18,975 bases of DNA from Pleurocapsa sp. MO_226.B13 (GCA_030064795.1 JASJEI010000283.1:1-18975); one strand, 5' to 3'; numbered from the stretch's first letter, positions 1 to 6,127 are shown. Notes: a model not told the origin generated them from the sequence alone. Made by a program: numbers and translations.

Positions 1-516
1 GACACCACTTTTCAAAACATGGAGGCAAGGATTCGAGGGATATTTCTTTCACGAGCGATTCTGGGTCTAATTCAAGTACAAGTATTACTAGGTAGTTATT
101 TTAGCCGATTTCCTCGATCGCATTCCCAAAGTCCAGTTACTCCCAATGATCTATCTACTTCAGAACAATTTGTCATTGGTGGGGCGCAGTCGGTTCGCGG
201 TTATCGTCAAAATGCTCGTCTCGGTGAAAATGGATTGCGTCTATCTATCGAAGATAGGATTACACTAATTAAAAATCAAGAAAATACTCCCCTATTACAA
301 ATTGCTCCTTTTGCCGATTTTGGTATAGTTTGGGGTGACTCTACCGAAGATACTGAAGATAATTTTCTGGCAGGTATTGGCTTAGGATTAATTGCCGAAC
401 CAATTTCGGGTTTAAGTCTTCGCCTTGACTATGCACCACCACTAGTTAATCTAGATGACACTGGGGATAACGTTCAAGAAGATGGTTTCTATTTTCGTAT
501 TGGCTATCGTAATTAA
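1..516 (+). CDS. TpsB/BamA-superfamily outer membrane protein, C-terminal part (5' truncated by window)
   Basis: This is the C-terminal part of an outer-membrane beta-barrel of the ShlB/FhaC/HecB type, which translocates partner proteins across the outer membrane. The visible signature is EQFVIGG followed by SVRGYRQN, the Omp85/TpsB barrel-plug motif. After it come alternating beta strands (LQIAPFADFGIVWG, FLAGIGLGL, LRLDYAPPLV) and a C-terminal strand ending FYFRIGYRN, close to the family's usual barrel end. The frame is open to base 1, so no start is visible; the ATG at 19 is unlikely to be real because the family is usually about 500-600 residues. Residues before about base 130 (frame 1) do not resemble the family, and a better-looking stretch (FLDRIPK) is in another frame around 105-128, so a frameshift or rearrangement near CCCAAAG is possible. 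It reads toward a transposon-end-like sequence and could be cargo. Confidence 0.75.
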   Translation, partial: DTTFQNMEARIRGIFLSRAILGLIQVQVLLGSYFSRFPRSHSQSPVTPNDLSTSEQFVIGGAQSVRGYRQNARLGENGLRLSIEDRITLIKNQENTPLLQIAPFADFGIVWGDSTEDTEDNFLAGIGLGLIAEPISGLSLRLDYAPPLVNLDDTGDNVQEDGFYFRIGYRN

Positions 517-849
517 ATCAAATTATTAATTTTTGTTCGAGGATGCTGTGAATAGCTTAAAAGACAGAGGCACAGAGGCTTTCAACATCGCTTTTCGGTA
601 AATACTCCTTCCTGTACCCGATCCTTGAATTGTTGGTATGACAACCTCTTTCTCACGTCAATACTCTAATTAGTAAATAGATACTACTATCTTAGATAGT
701 CACAGTCGTAACATATTGCAAATCTCAAATCTGAGCGGCATTCAATTTGTTAAAGCGACAGTAATTTGTTACCGATGACAAATAAAGTGTTAATGTACAT
801 GGGAGATTTTTTTAAGCTCGCTTAAATAATATTGAATATTGTCTATAAA
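517..849. other. Gene-free spacer between TpsB end and tRNA-Thr
   Basis: No coding sequence is evident. The right half holds the transposon-end-like repeats (737-799, listed separately), a short palindrome ACTATCT-T-AGATAGT (686-700) and a 7-bp hairpin TTTAAGC/GCTTAAA (811-826) between the TGTACA edge and the tRNA 3' end. The left half (517-680) shows nothing recognisable. Confidence 0.6.
737..799 (-). mobile_element. Tn7/Tn5053-like (type V-K CAST-like) transposon end next to tRNA-Thr
   Basis: Read on the minus strand from base 799 leftward, the sequence starts with TGTACA and continues into three 17-bp direct repeats at 793-777, 773-757 and 753-737. The period is exactly 20 bp. Each unit follows the pattern TAACA, then 7 AT-rich bases, then TGTC (TGCC in the third). 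From memory, the left end of type V-K CRISPR-associated transposons such as ShCAST begins TGTACA and carries TGACA...TGTC repeats at the same 20-bp spacing as TnsB sites; the terminal bases and repeats here agree closely. The end sits about 50 bp from the 3' end of tRNA-Thr, and such elements home beside tRNA genes. No tnsB, tnsC, tniQ or cas12k is visible, so it is either a decayed or solo end, or the edge of an element extending beyond base 1. Other Tn7-like families remain possible. Confidence 0.6.
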
Positions 850-921
850 AGCTCTCGGCGGGATTTGAACCCGCGATCTCTCCCTTACCAAGGGAGTGCT
901 TTACCCCTAAGCCACGAGAGC
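850..921 (-). tRNA. tRNA-Thr(GGT)
   Basis: A complete cloverleaf reads on the minus strand. The acceptor stem GCTCTCG/CGAGAGC has 7 pairs, the D stem is GCTT/AAGC, and the anticodon stem CTCCC/GGGAG encloses the loop TTGGTAA with anticodon GGT. The T arm is GCGGG-TTCAAAT-CCCGC and the discriminator is T. CCA is not encoded. The anticodon lies at 887-889 on the plus strand (acc). The T-loop supplies a GTT triplet (870-868 on the minus strand) pointing toward the TGTACA edge at 799. Confidence 0.96.
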
Positions 922-1018
922 AGGACTTCTTAATATATCATGCTTTGAATAAATTGGTAAAGTCGAGCCAGATTTAATTGCTAATTACTCTTTGAGGCGA
1001 TCGCACTAGGCGATCGCT

Positions 1019-1051
1019 GTAGAAGAGGCAAAATCAGTCTGCCCCTTCTAC
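1019..1051. terminator. Hairpin downstream of nfu (possible terminator)
   Basis: An inverted repeat GTAGAAGAGGCA (1019-1030) / TGCCCCTTCTAC (1040-1051) pairs in 11 of 12 positions around a 9-nt loop. It lies 34 bp beyond the nfu stop codon on the minus strand. There is no clear U tract on either side, so it may be a processing or stability hairpin rather than an intrinsic terminator. Confidence 0.4.
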
Positions 1052-1084
1052 TACTCTTAATCTTAGTACTGTCAAACAGAAAAA

Positions 1085-1321
1085 CTAAAGTATTTGTTCT
1101 ACTTCAGCAATTTCAGGGATTTTTTCGCGCAAACGACGTTCGATCCCCATTTTTAAAGTCATTGCCGAACTCGGACAAGAGCCACAAGCACCTTGAAGTC
1201 TTAATTTAACAATTGGACCTTCGATTTCGGCTAATTCGACATTACCGCCGTCAGCCATAAGATAAGGACGTAGCTCGTCTAAAACATTTTCTACGTTATC
1301 TTGAGTTAATGCTAATGCCAT
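1085..1321 (-). CDS. nfu: NifU-like (Nfu) iron-sulfur scaffold protein
   Basis: A 78-residue protein consisting only of the NifU C-terminal (Nfu) domain. It assembles a transient [4Fe-4S] cluster, usually shared between two subunits, and delivers it to apo-proteins. The sequence shows [14 protein letters not shown] near the N-terminus and the cluster-binding C46-G-S-C49 motif inside [14 protein letters not shown], followed by the helix [13 protein letters not shown]. Length matches the stand-alone Nfu of cyanobacteria (the Synechocystis form is about 76 residues and is regarded as the major scaffold there). The start ATG at 1321 leaves only a few residues before the domain. It has no close co-directional partner; the DUF3386 gene lies upstream on the same strand with a 74-bp gap containing a GCGATCGC site. 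Confidence 0.93.
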   Translation of the reverse strand: MALALTQDNVENVLDELRPYLMADGGNVELAEIEGPIVKLRLQGACGSCPSSAMTLKMGIERRLREKIPEIAEVEQIL

Positions 1322-1395
1322 AGTTAATGTGATTTGATTTATTCGTAATTACTATTAAACCTATCCTAGCGCGATCGCACTTCTTTTAGTCTCGA

Positions 1396-2049
1396 TTAGG
1401 CTACTGTAGCAGGTTCTAATAACTTAGTTTCAGAAAAGATAAACTCAGTAGTGATTTTATCACCACCTGCATCAATAGATTCAATTACCTGATGTTTGGG
1501 AACATAGTATTTACCAAGCTGTTCGTAACTCTCGTGGAACTCTCGTTTGGCTTTGAGAGCGTTGGTTTTAGAGTCGCGGAAAACTGCATTGTAACCTGTA
1601 GAAATGTAACCCTCGCCAGTATCGAGGCTTTCATTGGTATTAATGACAAATGCCATTGGACCCATAACCCGACTCACCTGACAGATTTCTTTGCCTCGGA
1701 TCTTGTAGTTAGACCCCATTGAGTCTCCCTTAACCAAAATTTCTACCGCACCACTAGTATCTTCTTCCCCTAGAGTAAAAGTGCTTTTGCCGTGAGCATT
1801 TTCAAAAGTATTGCGTTTGCGATGAGTAATGATGTCTCGCATCTGGTTGTAAACACTTTCGGCTACTTTTTCGTCTTCAATACCAGTAACTTCTACTGAT
1901 AAATCACTGTTGACTTTGATCTCGGCGGTATAGGTTTCATCTCCTTGTTTTAGCTCTAACTTGGTAGTGTAACCAGGAAAACCGCTATCCCAGGTATAAC
2001 GGTTTTCATAAGCTGCTTGAAAGCGATCGCGTGCAGTATTATCTGTCAT
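1396..2049 (-). CDS. DUF3386 family protein
   Basis: A protein of unknown function matching the DUF3386 family, found mainly in cyanobacteria and plastid-bearing organisms. Recognisable landmarks are ARDRFQAAYENRYTWD at the N-terminus, FPGYTTKLELKQGD, a central HGKSTFTLGEEDTSGAVEI, and INTNESLDTGEGYISTGYNAVF. It is probably soluble, with no signal peptide or membrane span, and rich in beta strands. I chose the ATG at 2049 (217 residues) because family members begin just before ARDxFxAAYENRYTW. The same frame extends to an ATG at 2139 (247 residues), but those 30 extra residues are Lys/Asn-rich and unlike the family. Neither start has a clear Shine-Dalgarno sequence. It may be co-transcribed with nfu. 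No catalytic residues can be assigned. Confidence 0.85.
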   Translation of the reverse strand: MTDNTARDRFQAAYENRYTWDSGFPGYTTKLELKQGDETYTAEIKVNSDLSVEVTGIEDEKVAESVYNQMRDIITHRKRNTFENAHGKSTFTLGEEDTSGAVEILVKGDSMGSNYKIRGKEICQVSRVMGPMAFVINTNESLDTGEGYISTGYNAVFRDSKTNALKAKREFHESYEQLGKYYVPKHQVIESIDAGGDKITTEFIFSETKLLEPATVA

Positions 2050-2256
2050 ATTGAAGTTAAAATTCCATTTATTGTCATTATCTAGTTTAGAAAATTTGCT
2101 TGAAATTAACCTATATTTGCCCAAATCGATTTTCAACATAAGTAAAACAAATATAAATTTGTCTCTAATTCCTCTTTAGTTGGTATTGCTCAAAACATAG
2201 ATTTCCCCGACCATAAGCTAAGTTTAAAGAGAAGACATTTCTCAGGAAGAGCGATC

Positions 2257-2442
2257 GTGCAGTTTAATACATCTTGTTTTGTTACGGACAATCCTGAATC
2301 ATGGCTAATTTTGTCGATCTATATCGGCTTTTGGGGATACAGTTACTATTCTTTGGTCATCTTTTTGATTCACACCCACAGACGACATCGTTTGCAGGAA
2401 AATATGGATTTAGAAGAGAAGGGATTGAGTGCGGGAGATTAA
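2257..2442 (+). CDS. Small single-pass membrane protein, unknown function
   Basis: A 61-residue open frame starting at GTG 2257, with AGGA 9 bp upstream (2244-2247) supporting translation. Residues 16-39 form one hydrophobic span (WLILSIYIGFWGYSYYSLVI), followed by a basic patch HTHRRHR and an acidic tail, so an N-out, C-in topology fits the positive-inside rule. I do not recognise the family. It is divergent from the DUF3386 gene and 117 bp upstream of the LolA-like gene. A small membrane subunit or regulator is possible, but nothing in the sequence assigns a partner. The ribosome-binding site and well-formed membrane segment argue it is real; its shortness and GTG start leave doubt. Confidence 0.5.
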   Translation: MQFNTSCFVTDNPESWLILSIYIGFWGYSYYSLVIFLIHTHRRHRLQENMDLEEKGLSAGD

Positions 2443-2493
2443 GAAGTAGCAAAATTTAACTTGAAAATCCGAAGGCAACCAGCCAACAAATAG

Positions 2494-2550
2494 GAGCAAT
2501 AAGACCAAAATCCCGTCTAAAATTGTATTCTTGTGAAGATCTTATTGCTC
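2494..2550. promoter_or_regulatory. Perfect 11-bp inverted repeat in leader of the LolA-like gene
   Basis: GAGCAATAAGA (2494-2504) is exactly repeated as its reverse complement TCTTATTGCTC (2540-2550), separated by 35 nt. The right arm ends 9 nt before the ATG at 2560, where no Shine-Dalgarno sequence is seen. The arms could form an RNA hairpin covering the translation start region, or a split operator. Confidence 0.4.
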
Positions 2551-2559
2551 TAAAATTAA

Positions 2560-3420
2560 ATGAAATCATTATTAATATTAAGCTGTATAGCGATCGGTAT
2601 TAGTGGTGCAACCCCTGTAACTTTTCCGACGCGGGTAAATGCCGAGACATTTTTCGCTCAAACTAATCCGCCTCCAGCTACACCCAACTCTCAAACTGCC
2701 CCACTGATTCAAGCTGCGAGTGCATTACTGCGTCAAGAGCGTTATCAACTCGAATCAACGATGGAGATAACGGGAGATATTCCAGGTACTTTTTTTAAAT
2801 CTGCTGCTCAAGTCAATACGATCCTTGAAGCACCCAACAAAATTAACTCAGAGATTACTTTTGTCAGTCCCAATGGACTAGAGGGCAAGACATATCAGAT
2901 CGTCTCTGATGGCACTCAGGTATGGATTTACAATTTGGCAACCAATCAATATTCCATCAGCGATCTCAAACAATTTCTCCAGACTAGAGAGGCTTTTTTG
3001 ATGGGGACACTATCTTATTTTTATGTCACTACTCGCAGTAATTTCGGCAGTTCGACTATAACAGCTAATGTTTTAGCCAAGCTTCCTGAAGATCGGCTAG
3101 TTAGGTATTTCCAAAGATTTGCTAATGTCGATCTGCAAAGTCCCCTAATCAAAGATGAAACTATAGAGGGGAAAATCTACAAGGTTTACGATCTTAATGC
3201 CACCAATAGAGGCTTTGAACTAACCGCTTATGTCGCTCCCGAACCATTAGCCCTCGAACGAATAGATCTTGCTGGTACTAAAGACGGCTTACAACTGGCT
3301 ACCCAAGAACAAATAATCAACCAAACTATTCTCGAATCAATCCCTGCTGAGACATTTAGTTTCTCTCCTCCAGACAATGCAGAACAGGTTGCACGACCAA
3401 TTGCGATCGAGCCATTTTGA
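2560..3420 (+). CDS. Secreted LolA-fold-like (DUF2092-like) periplasmic protein
   Basis: A 286-residue exported protein. The N-terminus MKSLLILSCIAIGISGA with a probable cleavage after VNA (about residue 28) is a Sec signal peptide without a lipobox. A Pro/Gln/Thr-rich linker (29-48) leads to a beta-rich domain. Features such as YQLESTMEI, APNKINSEITF, YQIVSDGTQVWIYNLATNQYS and a C-terminal LDLAGT/IPAETFSFSPP pattern resemble DUF2092/LolA-type proteins, which fold as an open half-barrel and bind lipids or other hydrophobic ligands in the periplasm. The ligand cannot be read from the sequence. The gene ends 76 bp before amt; a promoter-like sequence just after its stop suggests amt is transcribed separately. 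The family assignment is by pattern and is moderate. Confidence 0.65.
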   Translation: MKSLLILSCIAIGISGATPVTFPTRVNAETFFAQTNPPPATPNSQTAPLIQAASALLRQERYQLESTMEITGDIPGTFFKSAAQVNTILEAPNKINSEITFVSPNGLEGKTYQIVSDGTQVWIYNLATNQYSISDLKQFLQTREAFLMGTLSYFYVTTRSNFGSSTITANVLAKLPEDRLVRYFQRFANVDLQSPLIKDETIEGKIYKVYDLNATNRGFELTAYVAPEPLALERIDLAGTKDGLQLATQEQIINQTILESIPAETFSFSPPDNAEQVARPIAIEPF

Positions 3421-3431
3421 ACAACCTCAGT

Positions 3432-3459
3432 TTTACAGCGTCACCTATATAATTATAAA
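3432..3459 (+). promoter_or_regulatory. Candidate sigma70-type promoter for amt
   Basis: TTTACA (3432-3437) and TATAAA (3454-3459) are separated by 16 bp, placing a transcription start about 30 bp upstream of the amt GTG. No GTA-N8-TAC NtcA site was found between 3421 and 3496, although cyanobacterial amt genes are often NtcA-activated. Confidence 0.35.
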
Positions 3460-3496
3460 ATCTTAGGACAAACATATTACAAGTATCTGCTTAAAA

Positions 3497-5044
3497 GTGG
3501 CGATCGCAACTAAATCTAATTATCGGTATTTTGGTTTATTTTTAATTAGCATTTTTTTATTGCTGATTACCGAACCTGCCCTAGCTCAAGTACCCAAAGC
3601 CAGCCAATCAGAACTAAATACGCTCTGGCTGGTGATAGCGGGGAGTTTGGTGTTTTTTATGAATGCTGGCTTTGCCATGTTAGAAACAGGCTTGTGTCAA
3701 GTCAACAATTCGACCAATGTTTTAGCCAAAAATCTAATTGTCTTTTGTATTTCCATTCTGGCTTTTTGGCTGGTTGGCTTTGGGCTAATGTTTGGCAATG
3801 GAAATTCCTGGGTAGGGGAGACAGGATTTTGCTTTCAGGCTTTTACCCCACCTTTACAAGATGATGTGAGCGGGAGTTTTGATAGCTTAGAGATACTATA
3901 TCCAGGACAACCCTGGATGGTGGCATTCTTTTTCCAATTGGTCTTTGCAGGGACTGCTGCCACAATTGTTTCTGGCGCAATGGCACAAAGAGTCAAATTT
4001 TGGGCTTTTTTTGGTTTTAGCTTTTGTCTAGTTGCAGTTGCCTATCCGCTCACTGGGCGTTGGGTATGGTATCCTAACGGTTGGTTAGCTACCAATTTCC
4101 ATTTTCTAGATTTTGCTGGTTCGACGGTAGTTCATTCTGTGGGCGGAATGGCGGGGCTGGTGGGAGCAATTCTCATTGGGCCGCGCAGAGGATGGCAGGG
4201 TTATAATCCCGATCGAGTTAGAGGTAATCGCTTTACTATTCGTCCTCAAACTTTTAGTCACTACAGTCTTTCTCTTGCCACTCTAGGGTGTCTAATTCTC
4301 TGGTTAGGCTGGTTGGGTTTCAATGGAGGCTCGGCTCGTTCCCTTGCCGATGTTCCCCATATTATTGCTACGACTATGTTAGCGGGAGCATCGGGAGGGA
4401 TTTTTGTCCTGTTGTTGAGGGGGCTGCGTAGTCGCAAACCACCATTATCCTCAGTAATCAACGGTATATTAGGGGGATTAGTGAGTATTACCGCAGCTTC
4501 GATGTATGTTAGTTTGGCGGTGGCTCTAGTTATAGGTGCAGTGGGCAGTTTGTGGATTATCTCGATCGAAAAACTGCTAGAACGCCTAAAGATTGATGAC
4601 CCCGTCGGAGCGATTCCAGTTCACTTGGGTTGTGGCATTTGGGGAACTTTGGCTGCGGGTTTGTTTGCTCATCAAGTCCCACCCTATATCAATCAGCCAG
4701 TGATTAGAATAGAACAAATATTCTCTCAGGCGATCGGTATCTTAGCAGTTAATTTAACTACTTTAGTTTTAAGCCTAATTTTTTGGTTGTCTATTGGTTT
4801 GGCTATTTATGCCCTAGAATCTTTCAACGATACTTTGAAATCTGCTTTTGGTCGGCAAAGTTCTCCCCAGAGCGATACCGATAATTTTGACCAACGGTTA
4901 CCCGCAGGCACCTTAGTTTCACGGAGGTGTACGGGTGACGATCTGAATGCTAACAATCTTAAAAAATATTTGAACTTAGCTTGCCAAGCTTTAAGAGTCT
5001 CTCAACAAGAAGAAGCACGAGGTAGTGATGGAACGTTTTTTTGA
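3497..5044 (+). CDS. amt: Ammonium transporter (Amt/MEP/Rh family) with repeat-derived C-terminal insert
   Basis: An inner-membrane ammonium channel of 515 residues, slightly long for the family. A cleavable leader (about 1-30, ending PALA) precedes eleven predicted spans. The Amt signature appears as DFAGSTVVHSVGG (205-217), with the third Gly of the usual DFAGG replaced by Ser. The pore twin histidines are H213 and H376 (DDPVGAIPVHLGCGIWGT). The segment FVFAGTA-like FQLVFAGTAATIVSGAMAQR (146-165) is also typical. The start is a GTG overlapping a GCGATCGC site; no Shine-Dalgarno is seen. The cytoplasmic tail after residue about 445 is unlike the canonical Amt tail: residues F464-D481 are encoded by a copy of a palindromic repeat also present at 5319-5487. 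The tail normally couples subunit gating and PII (GlnK) control, so the insertion could alter regulation. No glnB/glnK neighbour is present. Confidence 0.95.
   Translation: MAIATKSNYRYFGLFLISIFLLLITEPALAQVPKASQSELNTLWLVIAGSLVFFMNAGFAMLETGLCQVNNSTNVLAKNLIVFCISILAFWLVGFGLMFGNGNSWVGETGFCFQAFTPPLQDDVSGSFDSLEILYPGQPWMVAFFFQLVFAGTAATIVSGAMAQRVKFWAFFGFSFCLVAVAYPLTGRWVWYPNGWLATNFHFLDFAGSTVVHSVGGMAGLVGAILIGPRRGWQGYNPDRVRGNRFTIRPQTFSHYSLSLATLGCLILWLGWLGFNGGSARSLADVPHIIATTMLAGASGGIFVLLLRGLRSRKPPLSSVINGILGGLVSITAASMYVSLAVALVIGAVGSLWIISIEKLLERLKIDDPVGAIPVHLGCGIWGTLAAGLFAHQVPPYINQPVIRIEQIFSQAIGILAVNLTTLVLSLIFWLSIGLAIYALESFNDTLKSAFGRQSSPQSDTDNFDQRLPAGTLVSRRCTGDDLNANNLKKYLNLACQALRVSQQEEARGSDGTFF
4885..4939 (+). 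repeat. Short palindromic repeat copy embedded in the amt coding region
   Basis: The 55 bases share TTTTGACCAACGG at the left, a near-identical middle (GCACCTTNGTTTCAC) and GGAGGTGTACGGGTGAC at the right with the intergenic element 5319-5487. The ends GTTACCCG (4897-4904) and CGGGTGAC (4932-4939) are near-perfect inverted repeats. Relative to the intergenic copy it lacks a 24-bp module and a roughly 90-bp nested palindrome. It keeps the amt frame open, encoding 18 residues. Confidence 0.8.
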
Positions 5045-5152
5045 GTCTCACAAATTTCTCAACTTCTTTTTCTATAATTTAATTTAAGCTTTGAACGAGA
5101 TGTTATGTCGTTTCAGTTTTGACTAAGATACATTTCTTCTTTTTAGTCATTA

Positions 5153-5250
5153 GTAAGGGCGATTCGCGCGAAGCGTCCTAAAGGATACACTCAATGCGAC
5201 AAGTGCAAGCCGCTTCGCATAAAGCGAGTCCTTTAGGGAATCGCCCTTAC
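5153..5250. repeat. 98-bp palindromic element with 13-bp terminal inverted repeats
   Basis: GTAAGGGCGATTC (5153-5165) and GAATCGCCCTTAC (5238-5250) are perfect inverted repeats. Inside are GCGAAGCG (5168-5175)/CGCTTCGC (5211-5218) and CCTAAAGGA with its near-complement TCCTTTAGG (5229-5237). The element is flanked by the 9-bp direct repeat GTCATTAGT (5146-5154 and 5252-5260, overlapping the left terminus by two bases). It looks like a small non-autonomous mobile repeat, without coding capacity. Confidence 0.75.
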
Positions 5251-5269
5251 GGTCATTAGTTGCCTAATC

Positions 5270-5304
5270 TACTAACTACTGATTACTGATTACTTCTTAC
5301 TTCA
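5270..5304. repeat. Degenerate heptamer tandem repeat (STRR-like)
   Basis: Five consecutive 7-mers run TACTAAC, TACTGAT, TACTGAT, TACTTCT, TACTTCA. Short tandemly repeated heptamers are a known feature of cyanobacterial intergenic DNA. Confidence 0.55.
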
Positions 5305-5318
5305 TCTGTCTTTATCTG

Positions 5319-5487
5319 TTTTGACCAACGGTCACCCGCAGGTGACGCATAGCTAGTCCTTTAGGGCACCTTCGTTTCACAAGTCCGCGTCGCCTGAATT
5401 TATGAGGACACGGTTTCCGAGGTCTCCTCGGAAACGTGAGATGTCCGTTTCAGGCGTTTATGACGGACGTGGAGGTGTACGGGTGAC
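5319..5487. repeat. Nested palindromic element (second, longer copy of the amt repeat)
   Basis: The outer arms are GTCACCCG (5331-5338) and CGGGTGAC (5480-5487). Inside them lie, in nested order, GTCCG/CGGAC (5383-5387/5464-5468), CGCCTGAA/TTCAGGCG (5391-5398/5449-5456), GGACA/TGTCC (5406-5410/5442-5446) and the 10-bp hairpin GTTTCCGAGG/CCTCGGAAAC (5413-5422/5426-5435) with a 3-nt loop. Compared with the amt-internal copy it carries two extra blocks: 24 bp (5343-5366) and about 90 bp (5381-5470). Confidence 0.75.
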
Positions 5488-5637
5488 TAAAAAGTAAAAC
5501 AATATTAGCTCTCCAGCCTGGAGCAACCAAAGCGGAACTGGAAGAAGCGTCAAGGGAGATTCAGCAGAAGGCGTTAAAGAAAAAAATGCGATCGCTTCTA
5601 TTTCTTTTTGTGCATCAACTTTGAGGAGGTTACAGTC

Positions 5638-5919
5638 ATGGTTAAAAATCAAGAACTTTCTAGCTTAATTAACTATTGGGAAAATCAATTAGCCAATTGG
5701 GAAAAGGAATATCGTCTTTTTGGCCCCAAAGGAGAAATTGAAAAACATCAGACAGGTTTTATCAAAACAGATCTTAATGGTTTGAGAAGCCGAATCAATA
5801 AACTCCATAATTTGCAAAAACAACTAGACTCCACGGTTACAGAACTAGAAAATTATCGACAAAAAGTATTAGAACAGAGTAACCAAAGAATGAACCGATT
5901 TCACATCCAACAAATTTAA
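5638..5919 (+). CDS. Small coiled-coil protein, unknown function
   Basis: A 93-residue soluble protein, starting at ATG 5638 with a strong Shine-Dalgarno sequence GAGGAGGT at 5623-5630, 7 bp upstream. The frame continues upstream to a TTG at 5608, but the ribosome-binding site decides for the ATG. The protein is almost wholly helical, with heptad-like spacing of Leu/Ile in LRSRINKLHNLQKQLDSTVTELENYRQKVLEQ (about 51-83), indicating a coiled coil. I do not recognise the family. It precedes the phosphoribosyltransferase gene by 208 bp and shares its orientation. No cysteines or catalytic motifs are visible; a structural or adaptor role is only a guess. Confidence 0.7.
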   Translation: MVKNQELSSLINYWENQLANWEKEYRLFGPKGEIEKHQTGFIKTDLNGLRSRINKLHNLQKQLDSTVTELENYRQKVLEQSNQRMNRFHIQQI

Positions 5920-6127
5920 ACAGGAGAAATTCACGACTGAAGGCGATCGCTCAAATCGGGAATAAGAAATTACGTCCTCCACAAATTCAGTCAGAGCAGA
6001 ATATTCGTACTAGCTAGGGAAATCGAGATAAGATTGAAGTAGAAAGATCGATCTAGCTAGACGAAAAAGCAAGGATGCTCGTCAACTAGTCGCGCTGGAT
6101 GACAAATCTTGTCCAGAGGTGAGAAAC

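Larger units (their letters stand above)
5045..5637. other. Repeat-filled intergenic region between amt and the coiled-coil protein gene
   Basis: No convincing gene lies here. It contains the 98-bp inverted-repeat element (5153-5250), degenerate heptamers (5270-5304), the nested palindromic element (5319-5487), and a short frame (5487-5627) encoding a peptide with ALQPGATKAELEEA that may be a gene remnant. A 64-codon minus-strand frame (5458-5652) begins in the palindrome and is not supported. Confidence 0.6.

Noticed and set aside
579..622. GTTGAAAG on the minus strand (586-579), identical to the end of type V-K CRISPR repeats, followed by a possible homing spacer.
   Set aside because: The following bases do not match the tRNA-Thr target beyond a few scattered positions, and there is no second repeat or tracrRNA-like sequence. 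Eight bases alone are chance-level evidence.
1492..1722. 76-codon plus-strand frame within the DUF3386 gene.
   Set aside because: Antisense to a recognisable conserved family, with no ribosome-binding site.
3421..3496. NtcA-binding site upstream of amt.
   Set aside because: No GTA-N8-TAC or close variant is present in this stretch, despite being expected for a nitrogen-regulated amt.
4261..4461. 66-codon minus-strand frame inside amt.
   Set aside because: It is an antisense shadow of a strongly coding transmembrane region and has no ribosome-binding site or motif.
5458..5652. 64-codon minus-strand open frame.
   Set aside because: It begins in the palindromic element, overlaps the start and ribosome-binding site of the coiled-coil gene, and has a composition unlike a real protein.
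6010..6060. Two CTAGCTAG palindromes (6010-6017, 6053-6060) as a regulatory or RNA element.
   Set aside because: Eight-base self-complementary words in AT-rich spacer without further structure are not enough to call a feature.
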